64,000 nt of DNA from Chloroflexota bacterium (lineage in GTDB: Bacteria; Chloroflexota; Anaerolineae; Anaerolineales; Villigracilaceae), in contig JACPVF010000017.1 of assembly GCA_016191845.1 (NCBI GenBank), forward strand, positions 140,770-204,769, given 5' to 3'. Below, one piece after another: positions 7,659 to 15,531 of the stretch. The translations under genes were made by a program, and so were the position numbers. The notes under the pieces are model-generated. The model made no database searches. It was not told the origin of the DNA and saw only the letters and a program-made list of their open reading frames with translations. Numbering within the stretch: the first letter of the stretch is position 1; each line of letters starts with the position of its first letter.

Positions 7659-8273
7659 ATGAAAAACACGCAGCCTCCCCGACGCACCCAGGCAGAACGG
7701 ACTCGCGCCAGCCGCGAGAAGATCATCCGCTCGGCCACGGAGACCTTCGCCCAGAAGGGATTCCGCGGCGCGAAGATGGCCGATATCGCCAAAGCCGCCG
7801 ACCTGACCGAGCCCGGGCTGCTGCATCATTTTCCCAGCAAGACCCATTTGTTGATGGAAGTGCTCAAGGAGCGTGATCGCGTGGATAGCGAGCGGATGCA
7901 GGTCACCCTGCAAAAGAATGGATACCGCTTTCTGGATGCACAGGCTGAATTGGTCGAACACAATCAAACCGTCCCCGGGCTGGTACAGTTGTTCAACCTG
8001 CTCGTGGCGGAAAGTATTTCCCCCGATCATCCCGCGCACGAGTTCTTCATCGAGCGCTATCAGCGCGAACGCGGACAGTGCATCCAGGCCATTGCGTTGG
8101 CGCAGAAAAATGGGGAAGTGCGGTCAGACCTTCCCGCGGAGACGCTGGTCATCCTGATGTTTGCCATGATGGACGGCTTGCAGGTGCAATGGCTGATGGA
8201 GCCTGACAAGATCGACATGGCGGGATTGTTTCGCGTGATGATGGATATGCTAAAGGGAAAGACCGGACAATAA
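7659..8273 (+). CDS. TetR-family transcriptional repressor
   Basis: 204 residues from ATG 7659; a TTG at 7641 is open in frame but lies inside the promoter. Residues ~12-60 form the TetR_N helix-turn-helix (ETFAQKGFRGAKMADIAK followed by DLTEPGLLHHFPSKTHLL). The rest is the all-helical ligand-binding and dimerisation domain, whose class is not obvious. It is divergent from the MFS-GH3-GH3 operon and faces a palindromic operator (7614-7635), so it most likely represses that operon and itself until a sugar or glycoside binds. The effector cannot be named from sequence. Confidence 0.88.
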   Translation: MKNTQPPRRTQAERTRASREKIIRSATETFAQKGFRGAKMADIAKAADLTEPGLLHHFPSKTHLLMEVLKERDRVDSERMQVTLQKNGYRFLDAQAELVEHNQTVPGLVQLFNLLVAESISPDHPAHEFFIERYQRERGQCIQAIALAQKNGEVRSDLPAETLVILMFAMMDGLQVQWLMEPDKIDMAGLFRVMMDMLKGKTGQ

Positions 8274-8303
8274 GCCCCTGACAAGGTCAACATGAAAAGC
8301 AAG

Positions 8304-8337
8304 CCTCGGAAGTTCGAAGACTTCCGAGGTCTTTTTA
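8304..8337. terminator. Terminator between convergent genes
   Basis: CCTCGGAAGT (8304-8313) pairs with ACTTCCGAGG (8320-8329), followed by TCTTTTT. It ends tetR and abuts the stop codon of the convergent beta-helix gene at 8335. Confidence 0.85.
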
Positions 8338-11181
8338 TTGCGGCACGTAGTATTCCACTATCAACACAGGGCGGAAGGCCGCCGTGGCAGCATCGCCGCT
8401 GTAGAACTTGATGGTGTCGGCCCCCAGGTCATCGTTGTCGTCCAGTTGGAAGCGCAGGCGGAATTGCGTCTCGCCCGTCTTGTTGATGAATTCCAGGGCG
8501 GACTCGCTCATCGTCGCCGAGAACCAATTGTCGGCGGGGGCGTTGGCGAAGAGTCCCGCCGAATCGAGGCTGGCTTCGGCCTGATAGTCGGGCACCTCGA
8601 GCACGCCGCGCCCGAAGGTCCCGCCTTTGATGTCCACCACCAGGTTCTGATGCGTGAGGAACGGGTCGGTGCCTGTCACGCTCAGGCGTTTGATCTTGAG
8701 CGTGGCGCGGACGATCACCGCATTGTCTGGCAGGGATGCGGTGTTGAAATCGAGGATGACGCGGAACTGGCGGTCCTCGGCGTTGTCGCCCACGTAAAAA
8801 GTGGCAGAGGTGGCGTCGATCCCGCCGCCGATATTGCTGTTCTCACTCGACTCGATCACGTAGCCGTCGTTGGCCTTGTTGGAGACAAAGGTGGTCGAGG
8901 CAAGGTCGATGGGTGCAGACTTGATGACCGCATAGGCCTCACCCGAGGAAAAATCACCGTTACCCGTTCCCGCGCCTCCAAGCGGATTGCCCGCCGCGTC
9001 GACGATGCTGTCATCGTCCTGGACCTTGAGGCTGATGCCGCCGTCCTGGCTGCCTGTGTCCACACTGACGGTGTACTCGGTTCCCGCGCCGCTGACCTCG
9101 GTCACGGATGCACCCGTCAGGCTGCCGTTGGTCGAGAGGGCGAAGTCACTTGCGTCCACGCCGCTGACGGTCTCCGAGAACTTGACCGTGAATTTCACGC
9201 TGGCGGCATTGGTGGGATTCTGGTCGACGCGCAGGATGGACGTCACAGTGGGGGCGCGGTCAAAGGTCGACTCGATGGCCCCGAGATCGGGCGCGTTGCC
9301 CTGGAAGTCATCATTGATGCCAGGCAGGGACACACCACGGTCCACGTTGGGGCTGGTAGTCTGCAGGCTGAAGTCGCCGCCCGTCGGGTTGATAAAGCCC
9401 GGTGCGGACTCGTGCCCGTTGCATTCCAGCGTGGTGGCGGCACACAACTCTGCGATGGTGTTGTAGGACAGCTTCTCCCATTTGAAGTGCGGTCCGCTCG
9501 TGCGGGTGGTGTACCAGTTGTCGTAGTCCCAACTGTGACCCGTCAGCCCCGTGACGGGACTCTCGAAAGCGAAGCCATTGCCCTGGAAGATGTTATTGCG
9601 CATGGTCACATTGGACACGGGGCGGATGACGCTCATCGCGTTGAGGTCCTTCGCATTGGTCCAGCTGGTGTTGTGATAGAGGAAGACCGGGCCGTCGGAG
9701 TACAAGTCCCATTTGAAACTGGTGCTCGTGAAGTTGCTGATCTGATTGCGCAGCACCCACACGGGGCCGTGCGTGATGGGCGCAAACGATACGCCGACCA
9801 GGGTCGAGTCGATCAAATTATTGCGGAAGCGATGATTGACGGCGGCGCCTTCGGGTTCGAGCGCGTCGTCCCCGATGTGGTGAATGTGGTTGTCGTACAC
9901 GTCCACATCCAGCGCGACGGCGTAATTCTCGAGCGCCGCGGAAGCGGACGTGCCCGAATACACGCCGTTGAAGATATGATGCAATTCATTGTCGCGGACG
10001 ATGGCCCCGATATGTCCGCGCAGGACGATGGCCGTACCTTCCATCGTCGAGCCTTTGACTGCCGCCCACGGCCACTCGTTGACGGGCGGATCGAAGATCT
10101 CGTTCGACTCGATGCGCGTGTCGTTGCCCTGAGCCTCGGTCCCGTTCCAGTTGACGTACACGCCCAACTGCATGTTGTGGATCTTGTTCTTGCGCACCAC
10201 CAGATGCGAGACATTCTTGGCGCACACACCGCAGCCGTCGATCACGCCATAGTAGCGCATCTCGAAGCCCTCGATCCAGATCCAGTCGCGGCCTGAGATG
10301 TCGAAGGCATGGTTGTAGCGTGGCACCTGCCAGGTGTGCTTGGATGGGTCGTCCAGGCTGCGGACGTAGAGGCGGCTGCTGTTGAGGCGCATGTACCAGC
10401 CCTCGTTCATCGGCACCTTGTTGTGACCGCGCGAGTCCGTCAGACCCTTCATGTTGTCATAGTTGTAGAAACGCTGTCCGTCGCGGGCCAGGTACTTGAC
10501 GTAAGGCGAAGTGGTGTACCAGATCTTGTTTTTCTGATAGACCTTCCAGATGTCGCCGCTGAGGGTGATCGACCCGTCGAGGATGGCGCCGTTGCCCTCG
10601 GCCTTGACCTGGATCCACTTGCCCTCTGCGCCCGAGGCGGGGAAGCTGACCGACTCATGGTACACGCCATCGGCCACCAGCACCTGCGTCCCGGGCGTGG
10701 CGCGGTTGACGGCTTCCTGGATGGTCTTGAACGGCTTGGACTTGGAGCCGTCTCCGCCCGCTGCGGCATCGTCGTCCACGTAGAGGACTCCCGCGGGGGT
10801 GAACTGTAACTCCTCGGGCTGGGTCGTGACCGAACCGCTGATCTCGGTCGTCCCTGCCACCACCTTGACGTTGTACTGTGTGGCGGGTGAGAGCCCGAAC
10901 AGGCTGCCTGCCAGGCGCACGTTGTTGCTGAGCACTACGGGTTGGCCCGTGTGCCAGTCCGTTTCGCCGTTCTTCTGGTACATCAATGTGGCCGACTTGG
11001 GCAGGGCCGTCCCGCTGACGATCACGCCGACGGTCTCGATGTTGGCGATCAGTTCGATCTTGGCAAATGCCGTCGCGCCCGCCGCCTGGGCGGACGCCCC
11101 GGACAGGAATCCAACCAACAGTGCCGTGAGCAGCAACACGGTCACAAGATAAGTGTAGACGTTCAAGGATTTGGAACGCAT
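8335..11181 (-). CDS. Large secreted right-handed beta-helix protein with Ig-like and DNRLRE-type C-terminal domains
   Basis: 948 residues from ATG 11181, with AGAAGGA upstream. Residues 1-34 are a Sec signal peptide (hydrophobic core TVLLLTALLVGFLSG, cleavage near ASAQA-A). Residues ~38-121 look fibronectin-III-like. At ~131-165 the pattern YVDDDAAAGGDGS...PFKTIQEAVNRA is the classic opening of a pectate-lyase-like parallel beta-helix, which runs to ~640 with repeated N-x-I-x turns. Residues ~645-755 resemble an Ig-like cadherin/Big module (ETVSGVDASDF). The last ~185 residues resemble the DNRLRE/CBM96-like carbohydrate-associated module. It is exported and probably binds or cleaves a polysaccharide, but no catalytic residues can be asserted. 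It is monocistronic. Confidence 0.82.
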   Translation of the reverse strand: MRSKSLNVYTYLVTVLLLTALLVGFLSGASAQAAGATAFAKIELIANIETVGVIVSGTALPKSATLMYQKNGETDWHTGQPVVLSNNVRLAGSLFGLSPATQYNVKVVAGTTEISGSVTTQPEELQFTPAGVLYVDDDAAAGGDGSKSKPFKTIQEAVNRATPGTQVLVADGVYHESVSFPASGAEGKWIQVKAEGNGAILDGSITLSGDIWKVYQKNKIWYTTSPYVKYLARDGQRFYNYDNMKGLTDSRGHNKVPMNEGWYMRLNSSRLYVRSLDDPSKHTWQVPRYNHAFDISGRDWIWIEGFEMRYYGVIDGCGVCAKNVSHLVVRKNKIHNMQLGVYVNWNGTEAQGNDTRIESNEIFDPPVNEWPWAAVKGSTMEGTAIVLRGHIGAIVRDNELHHIFNGVYSGTSASAALENYAVALDVDVYDNHIHHIGDDALEPEGAAVNHRFRNNLIDSTLVGVSFAPITHGPVWVLRNQISNFTSTSFKWDLYSDGPVFLYHNTSWTNAKDLNAMSVIRPVSNVTMRNNIFQGNGFAFESPVTGLTGHSWDYDNWYTTRTSGPHFKWEKLSYNTIAELCAATTLECNGHESAPGFINPTGGDFSLQTTSPNVDRGVSLPGINDDFQGNAPDLGAIESTFDRAPTVTSILRVDQNPTNAASVKFTVKFSETVSGVDASDFALSTNGSLTGASVTEVSGAGTEYTVSVDTGSQDGGISLKVQDDDSIVDAAGNPLGGAGTGNGDFSSGEAYAVIKSAPIDLASTTFVSNKANDGYVIESSENSNIGGGIDATSATFYVGDNAEDRQFRVILDFNTASLPDNAVIVRATLKIKRLSVTGTDPFLTHQNLVVDIKGGTFGRGVLEVPDYQAEASLDSAGLFANAPADNWFSATMSESALEFINKTGETQFRLRFQLDDNDDLGADTIKFYSGDAATAAFRPVLIVEYYVPQ

Positions 11182-11289
11182 AAGTGTCCTTCTCTGAGTT
11201 CCCCGCGGCCTTCTTCGGGGACGGTCTGGCTTGCAATAAAGACGGAGAATTTGCCCCACTGGTTCGATCACGACTCGATTATAAAACAA

Positions 11290-11314
11290 AAGGTCACGCC
11301 TTACGCGTGACCTT
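11290..11314 (-). terminator. Terminator of speDE
   Basis: AAGGTCACGC (11290-11299) pairs with GCGTGACCTT (11305-11314). On the minus strand it is followed by a T-rich stretch (TTTGTTTTAT). It lies 6 bases after the speE stop codon. Confidence 0.85.
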
Positions 11315-11320
11315 CAGGTA

Positions 11321-12148
11321 CTAGCCGTACAATTCTCTCCTGAAGAACTCGGGCAGCGCAAAGGCCGCCTTGTGCATCTCAGGGTTGATGTAATTGTTCA
11401 CACCCGGGGGCAGGGGAGTCTTCAGGCCGTTCTCCCAGGGCGTGTCCGAGACATACATGAAACCGATCCCGCCGCCTGGGTAAGTGGGGATGTTGGCGTA
11501 GTAGTAGGCGGGATTCTTCGTCAGCGCCCTGGCAGACTGGTAAATTTGCTGGATGAGCGCCGTGTCGAAGTAGGGTTGCTCGCACTGCGTGGACGCGGCT
11601 CCGCCAGGGATCAGGGCGCGCACCATCAGCTTGTAGAATTCATCCGAGAACAGACGCTCAGCCATGCCGATGGGGTCGGTGGTGTCCGAGATGATGACGT
11701 CGAACTGACCTGGATTTTCCTCCAGGTAGCCGAAGGCATCCCGCACCAGCAGTGTGGTGCGCGGATCGGACCACGGATCGCCGAAGGCGGGGAAGAACTG
11801 GCGTGAGAGGTCTACCACGCACTGATCCAGTTCACACACCACGGCCTGCTCCACCGACGGATAGCGCAGCACCTGTTGGAGCGATCCGCCATCGCCGCCA
11901 CCGACGATCAACACACGCTTGGGCTGTCCGACCGCCAGCATCGGCACGTGGACGATCATCTCATGATAGCCCATATTGTCGCGCTCGGTGAGCTGGATGA
12001 TGCCATCCAGGATCATGGCGTTGCCGAAGAATTCGGTCTCGACGACTTGCAGGTGCTGATATTGCGTCTGTTCGTCGGCCAGTACGCGCTTCACACGGAT
12101 GCCTTTGCGGTAGTACGGGTGCAGTTCTTCTGTGAACCAGATGCTCAT
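11321..12148 (-). CDS. speE: Spermidine synthase (polyamine aminopropyltransferase)
   Basis: 275 residues from ATG 12148, which is preceded by TTTAGGAGGCAC; a longer open frame upstream overlaps speD and is not used. The enzyme transfers an aminopropyl group from decarboxylated S-adenosylmethionine to putrescine. Visible motifs are the N-terminal beta domain (MSIWFTEELHP), the nucleotide-binding loop VLIVGGGDGGSLQQVLRYP, the acidic CELDQCVVDLSR and DAFGYLEENPGQFDVIISD. Its length matches the family. It lies 7 bases after speD, the enzyme that makes its co-substrate, and is followed by a terminator. Confidence 0.96.
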   Translation of the reverse strand: MSIWFTEELHPYYRKGIRVKRVLADEQTQYQHLQVVETEFFGNAMILDGIIQLTERDNMGYHEMIVHVPMLAVGQPKRVLIVGGGDGGSLQQVLRYPSVEQAVVCELDQCVVDLSRQFFPAFGDPWSDPRTTLLVRDAFGYLEENPGQFDVIISDTTDPIGMAERLFSDEFYKLMVRALIPGGAASTQCEQPYFDTALIQQIYQSARALTKNPAYYYANIPTYPGGGIGFMYVSDTPWENGLKTPLPPGVNNYINPEMHKAAFALPEFFRRELYG

Positions 12149-12155
12149 GTGCCTC

Positions 12156-12539
12156 CTAAATTGCCACAGGCAGGCGGGTCTCGATCTCCGCGTCGCGATC
12201 CAGCTTGCGCAGGCTGAAGTTGTCAGCCCCGAGTGCATCCTTGATCTGCTGGATCAGCGGCAGAAGGTCCTTGCCAATGGCGCAGGTAAACAGGTCAATG
12301 GCGCAATAATTGTATTCGGGCCAGGCATGCAAACTTGCATGCGACTCTGCGAGGAGCAAAAAGCAGGTAAAGCCATGTGGGCTGAACTTGTAAAAGCCCT
12401 CATCCACAACCGTCAGGCCACTATCACGTACGGCCTGCGCAAACAGCGAGTATGCCCGCTCGCCATCCATGAGAAGCTCATGGTTGCAGTTGGAGAGATC
12501 GAAAATATAGTGCTCTCCAAGTTTCAAAGTCGCGTTCAC
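12156..12539 (-). CDS. speD: S-adenosylmethionine decarboxylase proenzyme
   Basis: 127 residues. It decarboxylates S-adenosylmethionine to give the aminopropyl donor for SpeE. The small prokaryotic class is recognised by its length and by LLLAESHASLHAWPEYNY: the proenzyme is cut between Glu and Ser in AESH, the Ser becoming the pyruvoyl cofactor. C in DLFTCA matches the conserved catalytic cysteine. The start codon is GTG at 12539, supported by GGAGGTGTGA directly upstream. It is the first gene of a two-gene operon with a strong promoter and a ~120-base leader. Confidence 0.96.
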   Translation of the reverse strand: MNATLKLGEHYIFDLSNCNHELLMDGERAYSLFAQAVRDSGLTVVDEGFYKFSPHGFTCFLLLAESHASLHAWPEYNYCAIDLFTCAIGKDLLPLIQQIKDALGADNFSLRKLDRDAEIETRLPVAI

Positions 12540-12661
12540 TCACACCTCCAGGGTTAAAATATAAAGAACCCATCCAGGAACATGATCTTCCCATTTCAGC
12601 CCGATCCGCAAGATGTTGGCCTTGCGTAACGAACGAAACCGTCCCTGAATAGACTCTTGTG
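12540..12661 (-). other. Long 5' leader of speDE mRNA
   Basis: About 120 bases separate the predicted transcription start from the GTG of speD. The leader can form CGCAAG/CTTGCG with an 8-base loop (minus strand, near 12612-12631) and has a longer GGGACGG...CCCTGG-type pairing toward the ribosome site. I do not recognise a known riboswitch class in it. Confidence 0.4.
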
Positions 12662-12667
12662 GCGGCA

Positions 12668-12695
12668 GTTATACTATGTCCTGCCAGAATGTCAA
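12668..12695 (-). promoter_or_regulatory. Promoter of speDE
   Basis: On the minus strand a perfect TTGACA (12695-12690) is followed after 16 bases by TATAAC (12673-12668). It is one of the strongest promoter matches in the window. Confidence 0.82.
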
Positions 12696-12713
12696 TCTTT
12701 TTGTGAAGTGGAT

Positions 12714-13832
12714 TTAACGCCGCGCCAGCCGACGGATCATCAGCCCGAGAAGCCTCGCACGGTGGACGACCTGCCCATACCAGCCCGTGGACCCGGGCCT
12801 GATCCCGTAATATAGCCTGAGCCACCACTCCGAGGGGGAGCGGAACGTCTGTGCGACAAAATTTCTCCACCCAACCTGTCGACTACGCTCGAACTTCTCC
12901 TGCGGCCAGCCCTGCGGATATTGGTTGATGCCTGTCGGCGGCCGACTCTGTTCAACAGGAATCACGCCGTGCAAAACTTCAGGCAGCGGGGTGAGGCTGT
13001 AGAAGACATCCAGCCATTGCAGCAACTTCGCGTGCTGTGACCAGTCGATGCTTTCTGCGCGACCTTCGATCAGGCTGAGGATGTCCGCGATCCACTTGAG
13101 TTGCAGGGGCTTATCGGTCCGTGCCTCGAAGAGATGGCGGGTGAAATGCCGCGAGAGATAGTCCAGGTTATCCATCGGGGCAGGGATGAAGACTGTGCCA
13201 CCCTCGACCTGGATCGCTTGCGGCGGAGAGGTGAAGCCTGCAAATTCGTCATCACGCTGGCGCGGGTCGTAATGATGCAATTCCACATGGACGCGCAATC
13301 CATCGTGTGGAGGCGAGTCAACCGTCAGTTCTTTGGGAGCAGGCCCATTGTCGAGGGGCAGGGGCGGGGTAGAAAATCCTGCCGTGTGGAGCAGATCCAA
13401 TGCGGGGCGAATCTCGTCGCGCTGGAGTAGCAAATCCAGGTCGCTGATGGGCCGCAGGGCGGGATCGGGATAAAGACTGTAGGCCAGGCCGAGGCCTTTG
13501 AGCACGAGCGGATGAATGTCCGCCGTTTTGAGCAGATCGACGATCTCAAGCAACACCTGTGCGTGGATTTGATTGTTGCGCCGATGACGCAAATACAGTC
13601 CCTTGAGCGTGCGCGCCACATCGGCGGGAATCTGCGTGCCCGACCTTTGGATATGATGCCAAAGCAGCGGCGCCATGCCATGGGTTTCAGCTTGGACGAT
13701 CAGTTCCTGCCAATCGTGGAAATCTGCAATCTGGCGCACAAGTTCAGCGTAGAGCGCATCATGACCCGAGGCGCGGGCGCACAGTGCCAGCAGACGGTAG
13801 CTGCTCAGTTTGTGAGCGTTTGCTGAATCCAT
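12714..13832 (-). CDS. Nucleotidyltransferase family protein of a PqqD/HPr-kinase cassette
   Basis: 372 residues from ATG 13832, which lies inside the end of the preceding gene (28-base overlap, so translation is probably coupled). It belongs to the uncharacterised nucleotidyltransferase family recognised by ...HPLVLKGLGLAYSLY-PDPALRPISDLDLLL (~125-160). The DxD in SDLDLLL is the expected metal-binding pair, and the preceding helical part (MAPLLWHHIQ) is also typical. Relatives of this family occur with PqqD-like proteins and HPr-kinase-like proteins, including the lasso-peptide tailoring set of the paeninodin type. The substrate here is unknown; it could modify the product of the kinase upstream. 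Confidence 0.8.
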   Translation of the reverse strand: MDSANAHKLSSYRLLALCARASGHDALYAELVRQIADFHDWQELIVQAETHGMAPLLWHHIQRSGTQIPADVARTLKGLYLRHRRNNQIHAQVLLEIVDLLKTADIHPLVLKGLGLAYSLYPDPALRPISDLDLLLQRDEIRPALDLLHTAGFSTPPLPLDNGPAPKELTVDSPPHDGLRVHVELHHYDPRQRDDEFAGFTSPPQAIQVEGGTVFIPAPMDNLDYLSRHFTRHLFEARTDKPLQLKWIADILSLIEGRAESIDWSQHAKLLQWLDVFYSLTPLPEVLHGVIPVEQSRPPTGINQYPQGWPQEKFERSRQVGWRNFVAQTFRSPSEWWLRLYYGIRPGSTGWYGQVVHRARLLGLMIRRLARR

Positions 13833-14635
13833 GCAGTTGCGCTTTCGAGGTCGGAGTAGATGAGTTGCCAGGCGCGGACCTGCTTCGCGAGGCGCGAGGC
13901 GGCAGCCAGGCCGCCATCGGGAAAGTTGCGTGCGTTGACCAGCCCTTTCATTAATCGAAAAAGTGCATCGGCAGGTTTGAGCGGTTCGGTGTGCAACTCT
14001 GCATTTGGTGTGTAATGTGGGAAGATCAGGGTGTGCGGCGTTGCGCGTGGGTACACGTCCGCACCGAACAGGATTGGATCGATCCAGGTTGTGTCGTCGG
14101 CGAATTGCAAAAAACCGTTGACGGGTGGAATCCCCAGCCACTTTTGCCACACAAAGGCCGATCCGCGTTTGAGGACGATCGAACGTGGCAGGCCGCTGAT
14201 TTGCTCTCCCTCGAGGCAGATGACTTCATCGGTCAGGTAGCCGAAGCCGTTGGCGGCCAGCCAGGCCGTCAGCGTGGATTTGCCGCTGCCACTTTCGCCG
14301 CACAGGATCAAGCCATGCTCCCCCTGGGTCAACGCCGCAGCGTGGATAACGGGCCCAAGGCGGGCGGCTCCGTTCAGGCGCGGAATGGAGTCTTGCATCA
14401 GATGAAACAAGACCTGCTCACGGATCAGGTTGGAAAATAAATCGCCACCATTCAGCGAGACGTTGAAGCGTGACTCGCCAAAGGCGGTGATTGTGTAATA
14501 AGCCGCAATCGAATTTGTTTTGCCGAGACAGTGTGTGAAGTGCATCTCGAGCGGAGCCAGGAGCTCGGCTGTCCCGTCGAAGTGGACGGAGTTACCCCCG
14601 AAGTGAATCGTGAACCCGTCAGCGGGCATGCTCAT
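13805..14635 (-). CDS. HPr-kinase-like P-loop protein
   Basis: 276 residues. GESGSGKST (~104-112, in LILCGESGSGKSTLTAWLA) is a Walker A loop, followed by FGYLTDEVICLEG, where Asp-Glu matches the acidic pair of the HPr serine kinase fold. It is much shorter than HprK and lacks its N-terminal domain. Such proteins sit beside PqqD-like genes in the HPr-rel systems, and in some lasso peptide clusters they phosphorylate a serine of the peptide. Its ATG overlaps the stop of the PqqD-like gene by 4 bases (ATGA). The protein or peptide it acts on is not known; the Tat-exported protein two genes upstream is a candidate. Confidence 0.8.
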   Translation of the reverse strand: MSMPADGFTIHFGGNSVHFDGTAELLAPLEMHFTHCLGKTNSIAAYYTITAFGESRFNVSLNGGDLFSNLIREQVLFHLMQDSIPRLNGAARLGPVIHAAALTQGEHGLILCGESGSGKSTLTAWLAANGFGYLTDEVICLEGEQISGLPRSIVLKRGSAFVWQKWLGIPPVNGFLQFADDTTWIDPILFGADVYPRATPHTLIFPHYTPNAELHTEPLKPADALFRLMKGLVNARNFPDGGLAAASRLAKQVRAWQLIYSDLESATAWIQQTLTN

Positions 14636-14901
14636 CCCGCCTTCAGCGCACCGCGCTCCACGAGGAGTTGAACGGCCTCGGGTACATCCCTGCGGATATC
14701 ATCCTGCGATTCGGGATAAGCTTCACACAAAAGGGCGACGATATCCTCCACGCTGCGCACGCCGTCACACAACTGCCAGATCAGCGCGGCAGTCGGGTTG
14801 CTGTAGATGACGAGGCTGCGAGCGGGATGGAGCAAAATAGTTTCCCCGTCGAGGGTTTCCATGTGGAATCCTTCGACGGGGGAGGGAACAAGATCTTGCA
14901 T
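14632..14901 (-). CDS. PqqD-family peptide-binding protein
   Basis: 89 residues. The pattern is that of PqqD/RRE proteins: a beta-hairpin with DGETILLHPARSLVIYSNPTAALIW, then DGVRSVEDIVALLCEAYPE and a winged-helix-like end (DDIRRDVPEAVQLLVERGAL). PqqD-type domains bind precursor peptides and present them to modifying enzymes. It lies between the Tat-exported protein gene (11 bases upstream) and the HPr-kinase-like gene (4-base overlap), so the three are clearly one transcript. No radical-SAM partner or transglutaminase-like protease is present in the window. Confidence 0.85.
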   Translation of the reverse strand: MQDLVPSPVEGFHMETLDGETILLHPARSLVIYSNPTAALIWQLCDGVRSVEDIVALLCEAYPESQDDIRRDVPEAVQLLVERGALKAG

Positions 14902-14912
14902 GTAGCTTTAGA

Positions 14913-15422
14913 TTACTTGGGAAATTCAGGGGTCTTGAAGACTTGGTCGTCAGTGCCCGTGCCATCGCCGGGATTCTCGAAACTCCAGGTAACAGTGATG
15001 GTGGAACCGAACCACAAGTTCGAATAAGTGATGGGCAGAGTACCCAGCCCTGTATTGTCGGTGGGGATGGTCCCTGTGCTTTCGGCAGGGATATCAATGG
15101 CGGTTGGAGGTAACGCACCCTGAGGTTCATCGAGCACGATGGAATAGCGCATCAGGATGCCAGGGGTGGGCGGTGTAATCTGTACCGTGCTGTTGATGGT
15201 GATGGGCGGCTGTTCCACGTTGTCATCGATCTGCGCGTCCGCGCCTGCCACCAGGGTGTGGACAGTCTGTGAGGTTTGTGCGTGCGCGGGGAGGACACCG
15301 AAGTCCAGGCCGGGCTTGGTCCACTTGCCAGGCAGATTGGCCAGGGCACCCGCCCCGACGGCGGCTGCCAGGACCTTGATGGTGTCACGGCGGGACAATG
15401 TCTTTGATTTCTGGTCAGTCAT
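14913..15422 (-). CDS. Tat-exported protein of unknown function, first gene of the PqqD cassette
   Basis: 169 residues. It begins with a twin-arginine signal: SRRDTIK at residues 10-16, then the hydrophobic VLAAAVGAGALANL, with a cleavage site near AHA-Q (~48-49). The mature ~120 residues are rich in Thr, Pro, Asp and Ile with no cysteine, predicted all-beta, and I recognise no domain. GAGGAG lies upstream of ATG. Because it heads the operon with a PqqD-like protein, a kinase-like protein and a nucleotidyltransferase, it may be their target or a cell-surface partner; that is inference. Export in folded form through Tat would allow modification in the cytoplasm first. Confidence 0.72.
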   Translation of the reverse strand: MTDQKSKTLSRRDTIKVLAAAVGAGALANLPGKWTKPGLDFGVLPAHAQTSQTVHTLVAGADAQIDDNVEQPPITINSTVQITPPTPGILMRYSIVLDEPQGALPPTAIDIPAESTGTIPTDNTGLGTLPITYSNLWFGSTITVTWSFENPGDGTGTDDQVFKTPEFPK

Positions 15423-15531
15423 GGGCTGAATCTCCTCTTTAATAATGAAGTTATTTTATCATGTGGAGACGCGAGCGGCTAGGATTTCCCCCTGTTCAGC
15501 CTGGTTTGCCTCTGATACATTGTGGTGTCCC

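Noticed and set aside
8338..10296. A 652-codon open frame on the plus strand, antisense to the beta-helix gene
   Set aside because: It mirrors codon bias of the true gene on the other strand, has no ribosome site or recognisable domain, and ends with the real gene's features.
11182..11289. Extended N-terminus of the beta-helix protein
   Set aside because: It would place the signal peptide in the middle of the protein; ATG 11181 with AGAAGGA precedes a perfect Sec signal.
12540..12661. A known SAM or polyamine riboswitch in the speD leader
   Set aside because: I could not match conserved core bases of any class, so only an unassigned leader is reported.
12876..12900. TGTCGACTACGCTCGAAC in the nucleotidyltransferase gene as a dispersed-repeat copy
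   Set aside because: Only one half-arm is similar and no inverted partner lies nearby.
13833..14150. Extended N-terminus of the nucleotidyltransferase
   Set aside because: It lies in another frame of the kinase-like gene and is not similar to the family; ATG 13832 suits coupling.
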